The notes beneath the pieces are model-generated. The model made no database searches and was not told where the DNA came from. It saw only the letters and a list, made by a program, of their open reading frames with translations. The position numbers and the translations under genes are program-made. A stretch of 64,000 nt of DNA, from contig NZ_BOSE01000002.1 of the NCBI RefSeq assembly GCF_018403185.1, forward strand, positions 558,001 through 622,000, written 5' to 3'. Below are positions 16,585 through 26,600 of this stretch, in pieces (the first letter of the stretch is position 1; the number at the start of each line of letters is the position of its first letter). Source of the DNA: Paenibacillus montaniterrae. Its GTDB lineage: Bacteria > Bacillota > Bacilli > Paenibacillales > Paenibacillaceae.

Positions 16585-17172
16585 TCATTTTCGTTCATTG
16601 ACGGCTTTCATTTGCACGATGTTGGCAAGCTGCTGGCTCATATAATCAGGACTAGCTGCAAAGCCTTGCCCGCTCCAGCCGATGAGCAGCCCCATTATCG
16701 CGTTGGCCTGGTAGGATAGCATGAAATCGAAATCGTTGTAATCCGCGGAATTGGAGGCGGATGCAACGCTTTCCTGCAATAACGCTTTAATTTTATTAAA
16801 AAGTGAATAATAGTAGGACAACGATGATTTTTTATCAAACACAATTTCATAGAACGGCTGATACTTTTTTACATGGTGAAAGATGCGAATCGTTGAAGGA
16901 TCAAGCTCGCTTGCACTTAGCCTTGGCGTTTGGCGAATTGGCTCGTAAAACGATTGCTCCAAATCATTTAGCAGCTGGCGAAGATGCTCGTCAAACAGAG
17001 CACTAACCTCCTTATAATGCAAATAAAACGTACCTCTGTTAACACCAGCCTCGCGACAAAGAGCTGAGACTGAGATTTCCTCCAATGCATTGTTTTTGAG
17101 CAGCACCAGTAATGCTTTGTGCAAAGCAGATTTCGTCTTTATTACTCTTAAATCGTTTTCATTCATCTTCAT
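16585..17172 (-). CDS. TetR family transcriptional regulator
   Basis: 195 residues. The N-terminal helix-turn-helix reads ISVSALCREAGVNRGTFYLHYKEVSALF, followed by a helical ligand-binding domain of the TetR_C/DUF-type seen in Firmicute regulators. ATG behind GGAGAAC. It lies upstream of and parallel to the aldo/keto reductase gene. The intergenic region upstream has GCAATA...TATTGC inverted half-sites near 17234-17264 that could be an operator, but the spacing is wide and I do not call it. Confidence 0.88.
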   Translation of the reverse strand: MKMNENDLRVIKTKSALHKALLVLLKNNALEEISVSALCREAGVNRGTFYLHYKEVSALFDEHLRQLLNDLEQSFYEPIRQTPRLSASELDPSTIRIFHHVKKYQPFYEIVFDKKSSLSYYYSLFNKIKALLQESVASASNSADYNDFDFMLSYQANAIMGLLIGWSGQGFAASPDYMSQQLANIVQMKAVNERK

Positions 17173-17406
17173 GTTCTCCTCAGAAACCTGTCACAGTAAT
17201 AAGCCACATATTCAACACTATATTAATATGTTGTGCAATAAATGTGTTAGCATTCACTATTGCGAGAATTATATAACGGATTATTTGCTGTGTACACCCT
17301 GATTTAACTGAGCTGCCGTGGTTCAGTGAAAAAGGAATGCAAAACGAGCCTCGCCTGCACATTAGACGGGCTCATTTTGCTGTGTTGAAAAACTGTGAAA
17401 ATGAAG

Positions 17407-20328
17407 CTAATTTAACGCATAGGTTGTGCCATTAATCGTTATAGTTGCGTTGGCAGGACCGCTAATCGGCAAGTAATAAACGAGATCGAACAGCTCTGTT
17501 GCGCCTGGTGCAATGGACTTCCAGCCTGGAACTGTGATGGAGACTCGATGGAAATCTCCTGTCAAGCCGCCGATATTATTGCCTGTATGTCCAGCAGAAA
17601 CAATGTTCACTTGATCACCGTTCCAGCTGCGGAACAAAGCATTCGTCGAGGTTGGTACATCAAACTCCAGTACAGATCCTCCTGTAATGGTGATGCTGCT
17701 ATTGTTCGTCAGCTTCACCTTTGTATTGATTGGGAAGTTTTGATCTCCGAGCTTAAAGCCTGTAAATTCAATCGTTGCATTCAGTTTTTCAGTTGGCATT
17801 TCAATCGTACGATTCGTATTGCCATAAGGGGTTGTATTCGAAAACTTGCTGTGCATAGCGCTTGTCAGCGTATAGCCTACTCCGTATTCCTGTTTGCTTG
17901 CATCCCAGCCGTAGTCTCCAGCAAGCTCCCAAATCATCAAGCCGCCAATGCCATTTTCAATAACCCAATCTGCTTTCGTATTGATCGATTGCTCATCCTC
18001 AGTGGAAATAAATACTCGTTTCGTGCTGTTCCACAGCCATGGCGCTACTAACGTATTATCGTAATACCGCGTGTAGGTGCCAGTCAGTGCCGTATCCGTC
18101 AAGCCGTAATCGCTCAAATAGGAGCCTACAATGCCCTCCTCCAGGTTTTTCGCATGCCACATTGGATTGGAGCCTGCGCCTACCTCATTGCCATTATCAT
18201 CTTTGTCATGCCACAGGTTATCAATGCCAAGCGCACCATCGCCACATCTGCCAGCTAGCTCAGGCGGGCAAACTGTACCTTTCGCTGTGCCCCACAGCCC
18301 ATTGGTGCCGCCTACTACATTTTGAAAGCCGCGCGTGTAGTACGGCACGCCAATGTTGATGCGACCTGCTTGCATCATGCCGCGCATGTAGTGGTAGGCC
18401 CAATCCGCGTTCAAATAGCCGATGCCGCCATATTCAGCAGTGGAATACACGCCCGCTGCCTTCAGCTCGGCATCCTTGCCATCATCATACAAGGCCGCTT
18501 GTGGCCCGACAAATTCATTCCAGGCACCATGCAAATCGTATGTCATCACATTAACATAATCCAAATATTGCAGGGCGTTGAATGTTTCCATACCGCGAAG
18601 CAGATAGCCTGAGGATGGAGAAGCTATCGTCAGCAAGTAGTATTTACCGTCCTCTGCCGCAGCCTGATCCAGTTTTATACGCAGCGTCTTCATCAGCTCA
18701 TTATAGCTTTGATTTAGTCCTGCAAGACGCGGAGTAGAAAATGCCCAGTCATGCGGATTGCCCGCATCCTTCATCGAAGTCGGATATTCGTAGTCGATGT
18801 CTACGCCGTCGAACCCGTATTCACGGATAAATTCTACCGCAGAGTTGGCAAACGTCTCAATGCCGGCATAATTTATCGAGCCATCTGCATTGGTTGTCAT
18901 CGTATAAAAGCCGCCGTTAGCTACACGCTCGCCATTTTCATTGAAATAGCCGCCGGTTTCCGCCCAGCCGCCAATCGAAATTAATGTTTTCACACCCGGG
19001 TGCTGCTTTTTGAATTTGTTAAGCAAATTGAAATGACCTTGATACGGATAGGCAGGGTCCATCTCCGCTCCGGCTACGCCTGGCCATGTTTTGTCAGTTG
19101 AAGCATTGCCTGGATACTGACTACCGACCGATACCTCGTAATTATTATCAATATGAGCAAATGCGTAATTAATATGGGATAGTTTGTCCCATGGAATATC
19201 GGATGCCAAATATTGAAGCTGGCCATTGTCGCCAGTACGCCAGCTTGTAAAGTAGCCAATAATGCGACGGTCCAGCCCATTTGGAAGAAGCTCACGCCCA
19301 TCGGTATCATAGACTGTACAATATGGCACACCTACTACGCCTGAATCATACAAGCCTTCAGGACGGCATGCTTCCTGATCAGCCGTTGCCGCCTGAGTCG
19401 TAACGGTTACAGCGTTGCTAGCCGCCGATACATTGCCAGCTGCATCCTTGGCTGCAACTGTAAAGGTGTAGGCGGTCTCTGGTGTTAAACCCGTCACGGT
19501 TGTGCTCGTTCCTGTAACAAAAAGAGTTGCAGAGCCATAAGACAAGGTGTAGCCTGCTACGCCAACATTATCTGTAGAAGCTGACCAGGTTAAGCTGACA
19601 GAGCTGGCTGTTACTGCTGTTGCCGTTAAATTCGCTGGTGTCGAAGGAGCTGTTGTATCCTCAATCGGTGCAGCAAGTGTCATAACCGCAAGCGGATCGC
19701 TTGCTGGCGACACATTACCCGCACTGTCTTTTGCCTTGATGGTGTAGGTGTAGGATGTAGCTGGGGAAAGTCCTGTTACGGTGTGGGAGGTACTCGTTAC
19801 TGTTGCTGTCAGCACACCGTCCTGATAAACCTCATAGCCTGCTACGCCAACATTGTCTGTTGCAGCATTCCAGAATAAGCTAACAGAATTTTCTGTAATA
19901 TCGGAAGCCGTTAAGCCTGCAGGCACAGAAGGAGCCTCTGTATCACTTCCGTTTGGATTGACTACGGTGTAGGAAAGCGTTCCCGAAGAGCTTGTACCAT
20001 AAGTATTGCTTAATTCCACTTTGTATACATAAGTGCCAGAGGGCTTGTTCGTGAAAGCAAAAGTTGCAGCTTGCGCATTTGGTGATTGATCCGTTAACGC
20101 CTCGGAGTGAACGAGTACATCATTTTCATATAGCCTCCAGCTCGTGCCATTGTTGCCCCACCACATGTTGAAGCCAATGGAATAGTTAGGACTGTTGTCC
20201 CAGTTGCTTTGGTACAGGCTTGGCGTACCTGGCGCGCCGGTTGCTGCGGCTTGCGCTACATGGGGCAGCAATGGTAGGAAAAGCACTGCTAGCAGCAGCA
20301 ACGAAACTGCTTTTTTCATCCTTTTCAT
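17407..20328 (-). CDS. Secreted modular chitinase (GH18)
   Basis: 973 residues, secreted. Sec signal peptide MKRMKKAVSLLLLAVLFLPL with cleavage after HVAQA. Domain order: an N-terminal beta-sandwich (about 30-125, WWGNNGTSWRLYENDV), two fibronectin type III domains (about 130-218 and 225-312, each with NVGVAGY), the GH18 barrel (about 330-810) and a C-terminal beta-domain (about 840-973) likely to bind polysaccharide. The GH18 catalytic motif DGVDIDYE is intact, with the acid near Glu514. It degrades chitin outside the cell. Single gene; a 13/14 cre-like box lies 75 bases upstream of the start. Confidence 0.93.
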   Translation of the reverse strand: MKRMKKAVSLLLLAVLFLPLLPHVAQAAATGAPGTPSLYQSNWDNSPNYSIGFNMWWGNNGTSWRLYENDVLVHSEALTDQSPNAQAATFAFTNKPSGTYVYKVELSNTYGTSSSGTLSYTVVNPNGSDTEAPSVPAGLTASDITENSVSLFWNAATDNVGVAGYEVYQDGVLTATVTSTSHTVTGLSPATSYTYTIKAKDSAGNVSPASDPLAVMTLAAPIEDTTAPSTPANLTATAVTASSVSLTWSASTDNVGVAGYTLSYGSATLFVTGTSTTVTGLTPETAYTFTVAAKDAAGNVSAASNAVTVTTQAATADQEACRPEGLYDSGVVGVPYCTVYDTDGRELLPNGLDRRIIGYFTSWRTGDNGQLQYLASDIPWDKLSHINYAFAHIDNNYEVSVGSQYPGNASTDKTWPGVAGAEMDPAYPYQGHFNLLNKFKKQHPGVKTLISIGGWAETGGYFNENGERVANGGFYTMTTNADGSINYAGIETFANSAVEFIREYGFDGVDIDYEYPTSMKDAGNPHDWAFSTPRLAGLNQSYNELMKTLRIKLDQAAAEDGKYYLLTIASPSSGYLLRGMETFNALQYLDYVNVMTYDLHGAWNEFVGPQAALYDDGKDAELKAAGVYSTAEYGGIGYLNADWAYHYMRGMMQAGRINIGVPYYTRGFQNVVGGTNGLWGTAKGTVCPPELAGRCGDGALGIDNLWHDKDDNGNEVGAGSNPMWHAKNLEEGIVGSYLSDYGLTDTALTGTYTRYYDNTLVAPWLWNSTKRVFISTEDEQSINTKADWVIENGIGGLMIWELAGDYGWDASKQEYGVGYTLTSAMHSKFSNTTPYGNTNRTIEMPTEKLNATIEFTGFKLGDQNFPINTKVKLTNNSSITITGGSVLEFDVPTSTNALFRSWNGDQVNIVSAGHTGNNIGGLTGDFHRVSITVPGWKSIAPGATELFDLVYYLPISGPANATITINGTTYALN

Positions 20329-20402
20329 AAAGCGTCCTTCCTCCTCTATTTGGAATCGTTATTTTTATTGTGGCAGCAATCACCTCCCTTACCCTTCATT
20401 TT

Positions 20403-20416
20403 TGTAAGCGCATTCA
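20403..20416. promoter_or_regulatory. Candidate CcpA site upstream of the chitinase
   Basis: TGTAAGCGCATTCA fits TGWAARCGYTWNCW at 13 of 14 positions. Located 75 bases upstream of the chitinase start, in its promoter region; suggests catabolite repression. Binding is inferred. Confidence 0.5.
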
Positions 20417-20498
20417 TTTGCAATTTGATTTTATCCATCTTTTGCTCGTTTATATAGGGGCACATTTCTCTGGTTAGGGGGGAAGTATATAGGTTTCA

Positions 20499-20540
20499 AT
20501 AAAAAACGACCACAAGCAGGACAACTGCAAGTGGTCGTTT
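20499..20540 (-). terminator. Terminator after the SDR gene
   Basis: Stem AAACGACCAC (20504-20513) / GTGGTCGTTT (20531-20540) followed on the minus strand by TTTTTTATT. Confidence 0.85.
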
Positions 20541-20619
20541 AAACAACAACATCTTATTGATATGTGATCGTATATATCTGAGCAGACGATTCCGTTTGAG
20601 TGCCCCCATTTATCGTTTT

Positions 20620-21381
20620 TTAGAAGCCTGCTGTCCAGCCCGCATCAGCCGCAATAACCGCGCCGTTAATAAAGCTGGATTCATCAGATGCTAAAAATAA
20701 TGCGACCTGCGCAATTTCATCTGCTTGTCCAACACGAGGAATTACACCTTGCGTAACCTTTGTGCGCGATACACCAAATTCATTGACATTGTTCATCGAT
20801 GCTGTAATATTCGTCATTGTCGCGCCCGGCGCGATTGCGTTGCAGCGAATGCCTTTTTGCGCGTACATAAAGCCAGTATTTTTCGTAATACCAACAACTG
20901 CATGCTTGGATGCAGTATATGCGACACCTGCATGTGCGCCGCTAAAGCCGCCAGTCGATGCAGTATTAATAATTACACCATTGCCTTTCTCCAGAAATAT
21001 TGGAAGCGCTTTGCGAATGGCACGCATAACACCTTTCGTATTGATGTCAAAAATTAAATCCCATTTTGCATCATCAACATCTCCAGCGGGAGCCATATTA
21101 TCCATAATGCCTGCATTGTTTACTAAAATATCGAGTGTTCCAAATTCGTTTACTGCAGTATCGATCATTGTATTCACATCATTCAAATCGGCAACATTCG
21201 TTTTTACTGCTACTGCTTTGCCACCACTGGCATTAATGCCAGCTGCAACTGCCTCAGCGCCCTCAATATTCAGATCAGAAACGACCACGCTTGCTCCTTC
21301 TTTTGCATATAGCTCCGCAATCGCTTTCCCCATGCCGGATGCTGCCCCTGTAACGACTGCTACTTTACCTTCCAAACGCAT
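20620..21381 (-). CDS. Short-chain dehydrogenase/reductase
   Basis: Classical SDR, 253 residues. Nucleotide-binding TGAASGMGKAIA near the N-terminus, NNAGIMD, catalytic Ser in NTASTGG, YTASKHA active site and a C-terminal GAVIAADAGWTAGF. It is clearly paralogous to the SDR at 54236-54994: both share TGAASGMGKAIAELF/Y, NNAGIMDN and end in ADAGWTA. Its substrate is not evident. ATG behind GGAGGA. It has a strong promoter and an 18-bp palindromic operator directly upstream, so it is probably induced by a specific signal. Confidence 0.9.
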   Translation of the reverse strand: MRLEGKVAVVTGAASGMGKAIAELYAKEGASVVVSDLNIEGAEAVAAGINASGGKAVAVKTNVADLNDVNTMIDTAVNEFGTLDILVNNAGIMDNMAPAGDVDDAKWDLIFDINTKGVMRAIRKALPIFLEKGNGVIINTASTGGFSGAHAGVAYTASKHAVVGITKNTGFMYAQKGIRCNAIAPGATMTNITASMNNVNEFGVSRTKVTQGVIPRVGQADEIAQVALFLASDESSFINGAVIAADAGWTAGF

Positions 21382-21415
21382 AACCGATTCCTCCTCAGGC
21401 TTAGTTCACATTTTT

Positions 21416-21433
21416 ATTGAACAATTGTTCAAT
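21416..21433. promoter_or_regulatory. 18-bp perfect palindromic operator
   Basis: ATTGAACAATTGTTCAAT is a perfect 18-bp palindrome just downstream of the -10 of the SDR promoter and 35 bases before its ATG. The form fits a dimeric TetR- or MarR-type repressor; the repressor is not identified. Confidence 0.65.
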
Positions 21434-21437
21434 TACC

Positions 21438-21467
21438 ATTATAAAGATCTCTTATAAACCGTGTCAA
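21438..21467 (-). promoter_or_regulatory. Promoter of the SDR gene
   Basis: On the minus strand TTGACA (21462-21467), an 18-base spacer, and TATAAT (21438-21443): perfect sigma-A hexamers. The palindromic operator overlaps the transcription start zone. Confidence 0.75.
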
Positions 21468-21565
21468 ATAAATCACTTTTTTCTCTAAGAATGACAGCTT
21501 ATATACATTTTCTGATTTGTTGATATATAATGAAATTAGTTTATTTGAAGGGAGGTGTAACGAAC

Positions 21566-22114
21566 TTGGAAGAATTGCTTAAACAAATATTGCGGGAAAT
21601 GCAGGAGTTTCGTCATGAAGTAAACCAACGTTTTGAAGTAATTGACCAACGCTTCGAGGAGATTGACCAACGCTTCGAGCGCATTGACCAACGCTTCGAG
21701 GAGATTGACCGACGCTTCGAGCGTATTGATCAACGCTTCGAGGAGATTGACCGACGCTTTGAGGATCTTGAATCTCGCTTTGACCAACGGTTCGAGGAGA
21801 TTGATCAACGTTTTGAGCGTATTGACCAACGCTTTGAGGATCTCGAATCTCGTTTTGACCGACGCTTTGAGGATCTCGAATCTCGTTTTGACCAACGGTT
21901 CGAGGATCTCGAATCTCGCTTTGACCAACGCTTTGATAATCTCGAAACGCGAATGGAAAGCTCAGAGGTTATTCTTAATCGAATTGAGCGTAAGCAGGAC
22001 GCGGCTTACGAGCAAATCGTTCGTAATTCTGAAATGTTAACGATTATAAAATCGTCGGTACGCCAAGCCAACGAATACTTGGCTGATTCACCGTATAGAG
22101 CATCTCAAGACTAG
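21566..22114 (+). CDS. Coiled-coil protein of heptad and hendecad repeats
   Basis: The frame is open from an ATG at 21530, but GGGAGGTG sits 8 bases before the TTG at 21566, so TTG is preferred, giving about 182 residues. After EELLKQILREMQEFRHEV the chain is a near-perfect repeat. There are six 7-residue units (consensus DQRFEEI/DQRFERI), one 11-residue unit DRRFEDLESRF, two more heptads, then four 11-residue units, and finally a non-repeat tail (RKQDAAYEQIVRNSEML...). Charges are dense and helix propensity high, so it should be a long coiled coil. DNA identity between units is high, suggesting recent expansion. Cytoplasmic, function unknown. The stop codon overlaps a MITE target site. Confidence 0.75.
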   Translation: MEELLKQILREMQEFRHEVNQRFEVIDQRFEEIDQRFERIDQRFEEIDRRFERIDQRFEEIDRRFEDLESRFDQRFEEIDQRFERIDQRFEDLESRFDRRFEDLESRFDQRFEDLESRFDQRFDNLETRMESSEVILNRIERKQDAAYEQIVRNSEMLTIIKSSVRQANEYLADSPYRASQD

Positions 22115-22276
22115 GGCGTGTCTAAAAACCCGCTCAAGGGCCCCTTTCACCGCCTTTTCGCCCCATGCTTCGTTCCGTTTGCTTGACGTACGCCCGGTAC
22201 GCCTTCCCAAACGCGCCTTGCATGGAACAAAAATTCGGCAAAATGGGCTGGCCTCGGAGTTCTCAGACACGCCCTA
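22112..22276. mobile_element. 161-bp MITE with TA target duplication
   Basis: Element 22114-22274 with terminal inverted repeats GGGCGTGTCT / AGACACGCCC, similarity continuing inward (AAAACCCGCTC versus GAGAACTCCGAGG), flanked on both sides by TA. TA duplication and short terminal repeats are the hallmark of Tc1/mariner-IS630 group elements, so this is probably a non-autonomous derivative of such an IS. It contains no open frame of note. A one-ended relative lies at 15010-15061. Confidence 0.8.
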
Positions 22277-22277
22277 A

Positions 22278-22352
22278 TAAAAAATCCCCTCAATTGAATT
22301 TTCATCTGGCCTTTAACGCTCATTAGACCTGACTCAACTCCAATTTCGGGGT
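22278..22352 (-). terminator. Terminator after lacI-type gene
   Basis: On the minus strand AACCCCGAAATTGGA pairs imperfectly with TTCAATTGAGGGG across a loop of about 40 nt, followed by ATTTTTTATT. The MITE lies immediately beyond the T-run and so does not disrupt it. Confidence 0.5.
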
Positions 22353-22397
22353 TTATCGTTACAGCAAATATTTCGTTTATTTTTAGCTCCATACATG

Positions 22398-23388
22398 CTA
22401 ACCATCTATGTTAACGTTCGCCGGCCGAACCGAATCACCCGTAATAAGCGAAACATAAATTCTCTCGTGCTCGGCAGTGCCCTTGCCGCCAATTAGCTTG
22501 ATCAACTGCTCCGCCGCTACAGCGCCCCATCTGCGTTCTGAATAATCGACGGTAGCCAGGCGCGGCTGGACATAATCAGCGATGTCGATATGGTCAAATC
22601 CGACCACATGTACATGCTCGCCAATACGATAAGGAGTTTCCTTCAACGCATCATACATGCCGATTGCCATTTCATCGTTCAAGCAAAAGACACCTGCTGG
22701 ACCATCATATTCTGCTATAATTTGGGCAGCCGCCGCAAAACCGCTCTTTTTGTCAAAGTTACCTGGAATCTCCTTGTACGTTATATTCAAACCGCTTCGC
22801 TCCACGGTTTGGCGTGCTGCCGCAAGCCGTTGCTCTGAGTCAAAAGTTCCCTCGGGTCCTGTTACCGCATACAGCTTCTTATGTCCCTGACTAATCAAAT
22901 ACTCCATGGCAAACGTTGCGCCAGCTTTATTGTCGAGCAATACCTGTACAACATTTTCATGGCTGAGCTCCCGATCGAGCACCACAAGTTTGTGCCCGCG
23001 GTTCGCATGCTGAATGAGCTCGTCATCAGAGAACTCGCGATCAAGAATAATCGCCCCGTCCAGCATACCTTCAGACAGCATTCGATGCGACTGCGTTCCG
23101 CTGCAAATAACGAGATCATAGCCGAGCTTGTTCATTATTTCCTTCATCCCTTGAAGCAGCCCTCCATAGAAAGAGCCTTCAAAGGTTGTCAGGAACGTTC
23201 CGATAATGCGCGTTTCCCTTTTCTTTAACGTGCGGGCAGCGGCGTTCGGCACATAATTCAGTTCATTGGCCACAGCGAGAATCCGTTTTCTAGTCTCTTC
23301 TGTAACTTTAGGATTTCCGTTGAGCGCATAGGATACAGTCGAGATGGAAACCCCCGCATGCTTGGCAATGTCTTTAATGCTTACCACA
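22398..23388 (-). CDS. LacI family repressor of the beta-1,2-glucooligosaccharide operon
   Basis: DNA-binding repressor with a periplasmic-binding-protein-like sensor. The helix-turn-helix is VSIKDIAKHAGVSISTVSYALNG at the extreme N-terminus, and the ligand domain ends near LITGDSVRPANVNIDG. The frame is open to 23435, but the extra residues precede the conserved start. GTG at 23388 has AGGAGAG 8 bases upstream and begins VVSIKDIA, so it is chosen. It lies downstream of the GH94 gene in the same direction, the position held by the regulator of the Listeria 1,2-beta-oligoglucan operon. It probably binds the AAACGTTT-type palindromes at 32484-32626. Confidence 0.85.
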
Positions 23389-23523
23389 GATATATCTCTC
23401 CTATCGCTTGCTAACCGCAATTGATTTCTATCCAATTATAGCAGAAAGCGAGGAAATAGGGATACAGTCCTACAGGAATACTACGATATGTTATGTTTCC
23501 TAAGAACTTGCTCCCTAATCACT

Positions 23524-23580
23524 ATGCTAGTGCTCCTCGTTTTCTGCTAGCGTACAAGCTTCTTCGTCCTGAAAACCCTG
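23524..23580. repeat. Partial copy of the dispersed repeat
   Basis: CTCCTCGTTTTCTGCTAGCG and CAAGCTTCTTCGTCCTG match cluster A unit 2 (10147-10187) with a few differences. This fragment occupies most of the gap between the GH94 and lacI-type genes. Confidence 0.75.
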
Positions 23581-23603
23581 TTTGTGAGCCTTCACTTTAT
23601 TTA

Positions 23604-26600
23604 CTAAGCCATCGTAATCATAATTTCATTGGTCTCGTTCGCGATAAGAAGTGCCTCCAGCGCTTCTTTTCCGATCCGCAGACCTCCCTGGCGATAGCGG
23701 TTAGGTTGTTCGATTGCCTCAACTGGCGTACCATTTATCGTTACGCTGCTGGCTGACTTGCCTGCTATAGAATAATGAAATACTACATCTTTGTCTCTCC
23801 ACCGGAAACGGAAGCGCAATCCGTCCAGATCGGCAGGCAGTACTGGATCGAGCACAAGCTCACCGTCCTCCTGACGAATGCCGAGCACATTTGACACAAG
23901 CTGGTTCATATAAATTCCTGGGCCGCTTGAGTAAATACGCCAACCGCCCTTAACCTGAACCTCGCCTGTACGCAGCTTATCGAAGCCGCTGCGCGCTTCA
24001 TAGCGGTCGGCGAATTTGCCGTCGGAGCTGCTGAAATAAGCATTGCTTTGCCGCAGCTCGGCGTTCTCCACGACATTTCTTATCCCTACCGGATTAATCG
24101 CCAACAGCGCCTGCCATGACTCCTCCGGCTTGCCCAGCTTAGCCATCGCCTCAATGAAGCGAATATGCGCATGAACGTACTGCAAGCCGATCTCCCGGCC
24201 GAAGTTGGCTGCCTGCTCAGCACGCTTAAATCTTTTGCTGACACCGCCCGCATAGTCTGCAGGTCGGTTCATAAGTCGAACGCCGTCAGGGAAGAACAGC
24301 TCTTGCTTGATCAACTGGTAATGATGCTCCGCTTGCTCCCTGTCAAACAATTCTCCGATCATACTGCGCGTCATTGGCAGCAAACGGTAAGCAATGCCCG
24401 TTTTTTGATCGCCAGGATGCAGCATTAAATCGATGCTTTCCGGCTCCTCCATATAGGCAAAGCCTGCCGTTACGCCATCCTTCACCAGATAGCGATTAAA
24501 GTCGCCCTTGATGCCCTCCGCCAGATTCGCAAGCTCAGCCGAAAGAGCCTTAAGCTCTCCATCTTGTGAGGCAAGCGCGCGAGACAATTGTGTGAATGTC
24601 TGGAACGTTAAGGATACCGTCCAGCTGCTTATCATATATTGCTTCAGCTTGGCATTAGCAGGCTGCAATGTATCGTCCCAGTCTCCGTCGCCATAAGATG
24701 ACAGCAGTGTTCCATGTAGAAAATGATCCTTAATAAATTGAATTTCCTTGCGTGCATGCTCCAGAATGCTATGTGACTCTGCTGTCAATTCTCCAGCATG
24801 CGTTGTGTAAGGCACGCGCTCATCCAGAAGCGCAAAATCTCCTGTTATACGCAAGTAATCGCCGAGCAGCTTCAGCGGCCATACGATTATATCTCCATGA
24901 CTCTCTTCCTGCTGGATTCTGTAATACCGATCGAACATAAACCATTGCGGCCAATTGCCGCTTTCCATGTACTGATGCGTATAAACCGTTTTTAGAATTT
25001 CCTTAACCTGTTCATGCTTGCCCATAGCCTGGAAATATTCTGCCGGCCCTTGGCACACGTCGCGCGTGCCCCACGCCGCTCCACTGTATTGCTCCAGTCC
25101 ATGCGGTACAGAGTAATGAACGAGCATATTATGGGTGTACCACCAGGCTAGCGCGTTAAATTTCTCCAGCTCCCTTGACTTCTCCTCGTTAGCATGCGAC
25201 AGCTCGAAGTCGTTCATGACTGATGCAAGGAAGGCGCGGTAGGCTTCGACCTCAGCCTCCACAGGCAGCTCCTTTTGCTCCGTTGTAGCGGCATCTGCGT
25301 TGTACAGTCTGCCTTGAATCGTGATCCGCCACTTTGCAGACGGTTCAAGCTCCAGCACAACGATTGATGCAGAGCCTGGAGTAACTTCGGTTGCTAGCGC
25401 CGTTTCGTCTTTGACACTCATCCTTGCACCTGAAATGTGAAGGCCGAAGCTCAGTTCCGGATAAACACTTGAGCTTAGCGATTGCGGATGTGCTCGGAAA
25501 ATAAGCTCGTCTGATGCTTGCTCCATTCTGAACGGAAGCTCATATTCCTTGTCATTCATCGTAATTTGATTCGTTACAAGGAACCTGTAATTTTTGCCCT
25601 TGCGAGAGATGACTTCAAGCGCCAGGTCTGGAGCATCCGCTTTCGTCCAGGCGGTGACGGTCAGGAAGTCCTCCTTCAGCTTATAATGCCAGCGCGCATA
25701 GTTGAAGCCAAGCTCATACATAGACGGCAATGTCAGCAAACGGTACCGACCATCCAGCTCCACATAAATCCGCTGGCCTGACGTCTTCAGCACGTTCAGC
25801 GCATTGCGCGCGTTCGTCATCAGCTTGTTAAATGACGTGTTGCCAACCGTAATCTGCGAATGGAAAATGCCATACATATAGTTCGTCGATGAAAGAACAT
25901 GCTCGTTCATCCTTGCGTTGTCCCCACTCATCAGAATATGACCGTGTGGACGTTCTACCCGCAGTTCTTTTGCTTTAAGCACGACATGCTCATATTGATC
26001 CGTGAAAAAGGACAGCAACTCGCCGCTGTCGCGCTCTTCCTGCAGGCGAACAGGAAACATCTCTTCAATTTCCTGTTCCGTCATTTCTTCGGCACGCAGC
26101 GTCTCGCCAAAGCCTTCATGCCAAGCCACTCGTTGACCGATCGGACGAAGCTCGTTCGTCTTCAGCGCCTTGGCGCTTTCCCATGTGGCATGAATCTCTT
26201 CCTCATATTCCAATTCGTCTATTGCTTCAGCATGGTTTGGCTTCAATAGGCCATAGAAAACAAAAGTCGTCTCCGCCTCACCCAAAGTTACCAGCTCAGA
26301 CTGCAGTGCGGTATAGGCAAATTCATACTGATATACGCTGCTTGCCAATCGCTCGCTGCTAAGTGCTTCTGGAATATTGGTCTCCTTGTAGGAGAGACCA
26401 AAAAACTGGAAACCATCGGTCGCATACGCCATCGCTCCTGTTAGAGAGCCTTGCTGCATATATGGGAAGCCGGTCGACATTGGCTGATTCTGGCGCGAGC
26501 AAACCGCATACCCTTTCTTTTCCGTCCAAAATGCAGTATGTCCAATATATTGCGACATGTACGCCTCATTGCTGCGTACAGCGCCTTGGTCTGCCAGCCC

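Noticed and set aside
17090..17302. Small plus-strand frame upstream of the TetR gene
   Set aside because: Overlaps the TetR start and promoter on the other strand and shows no coding signal.
21536..21928. Long open frame antisense to the coiled-coil gene
   Set aside because: It is a by-product of the 21/33-bp tandem repeats; no ribosome site, low-complexity translation.
22114..22274. TA-flanked element considered as an IS with its own transposase
   Set aside because: It is 161 bp and has no substantial open frame; MITE is the better description.
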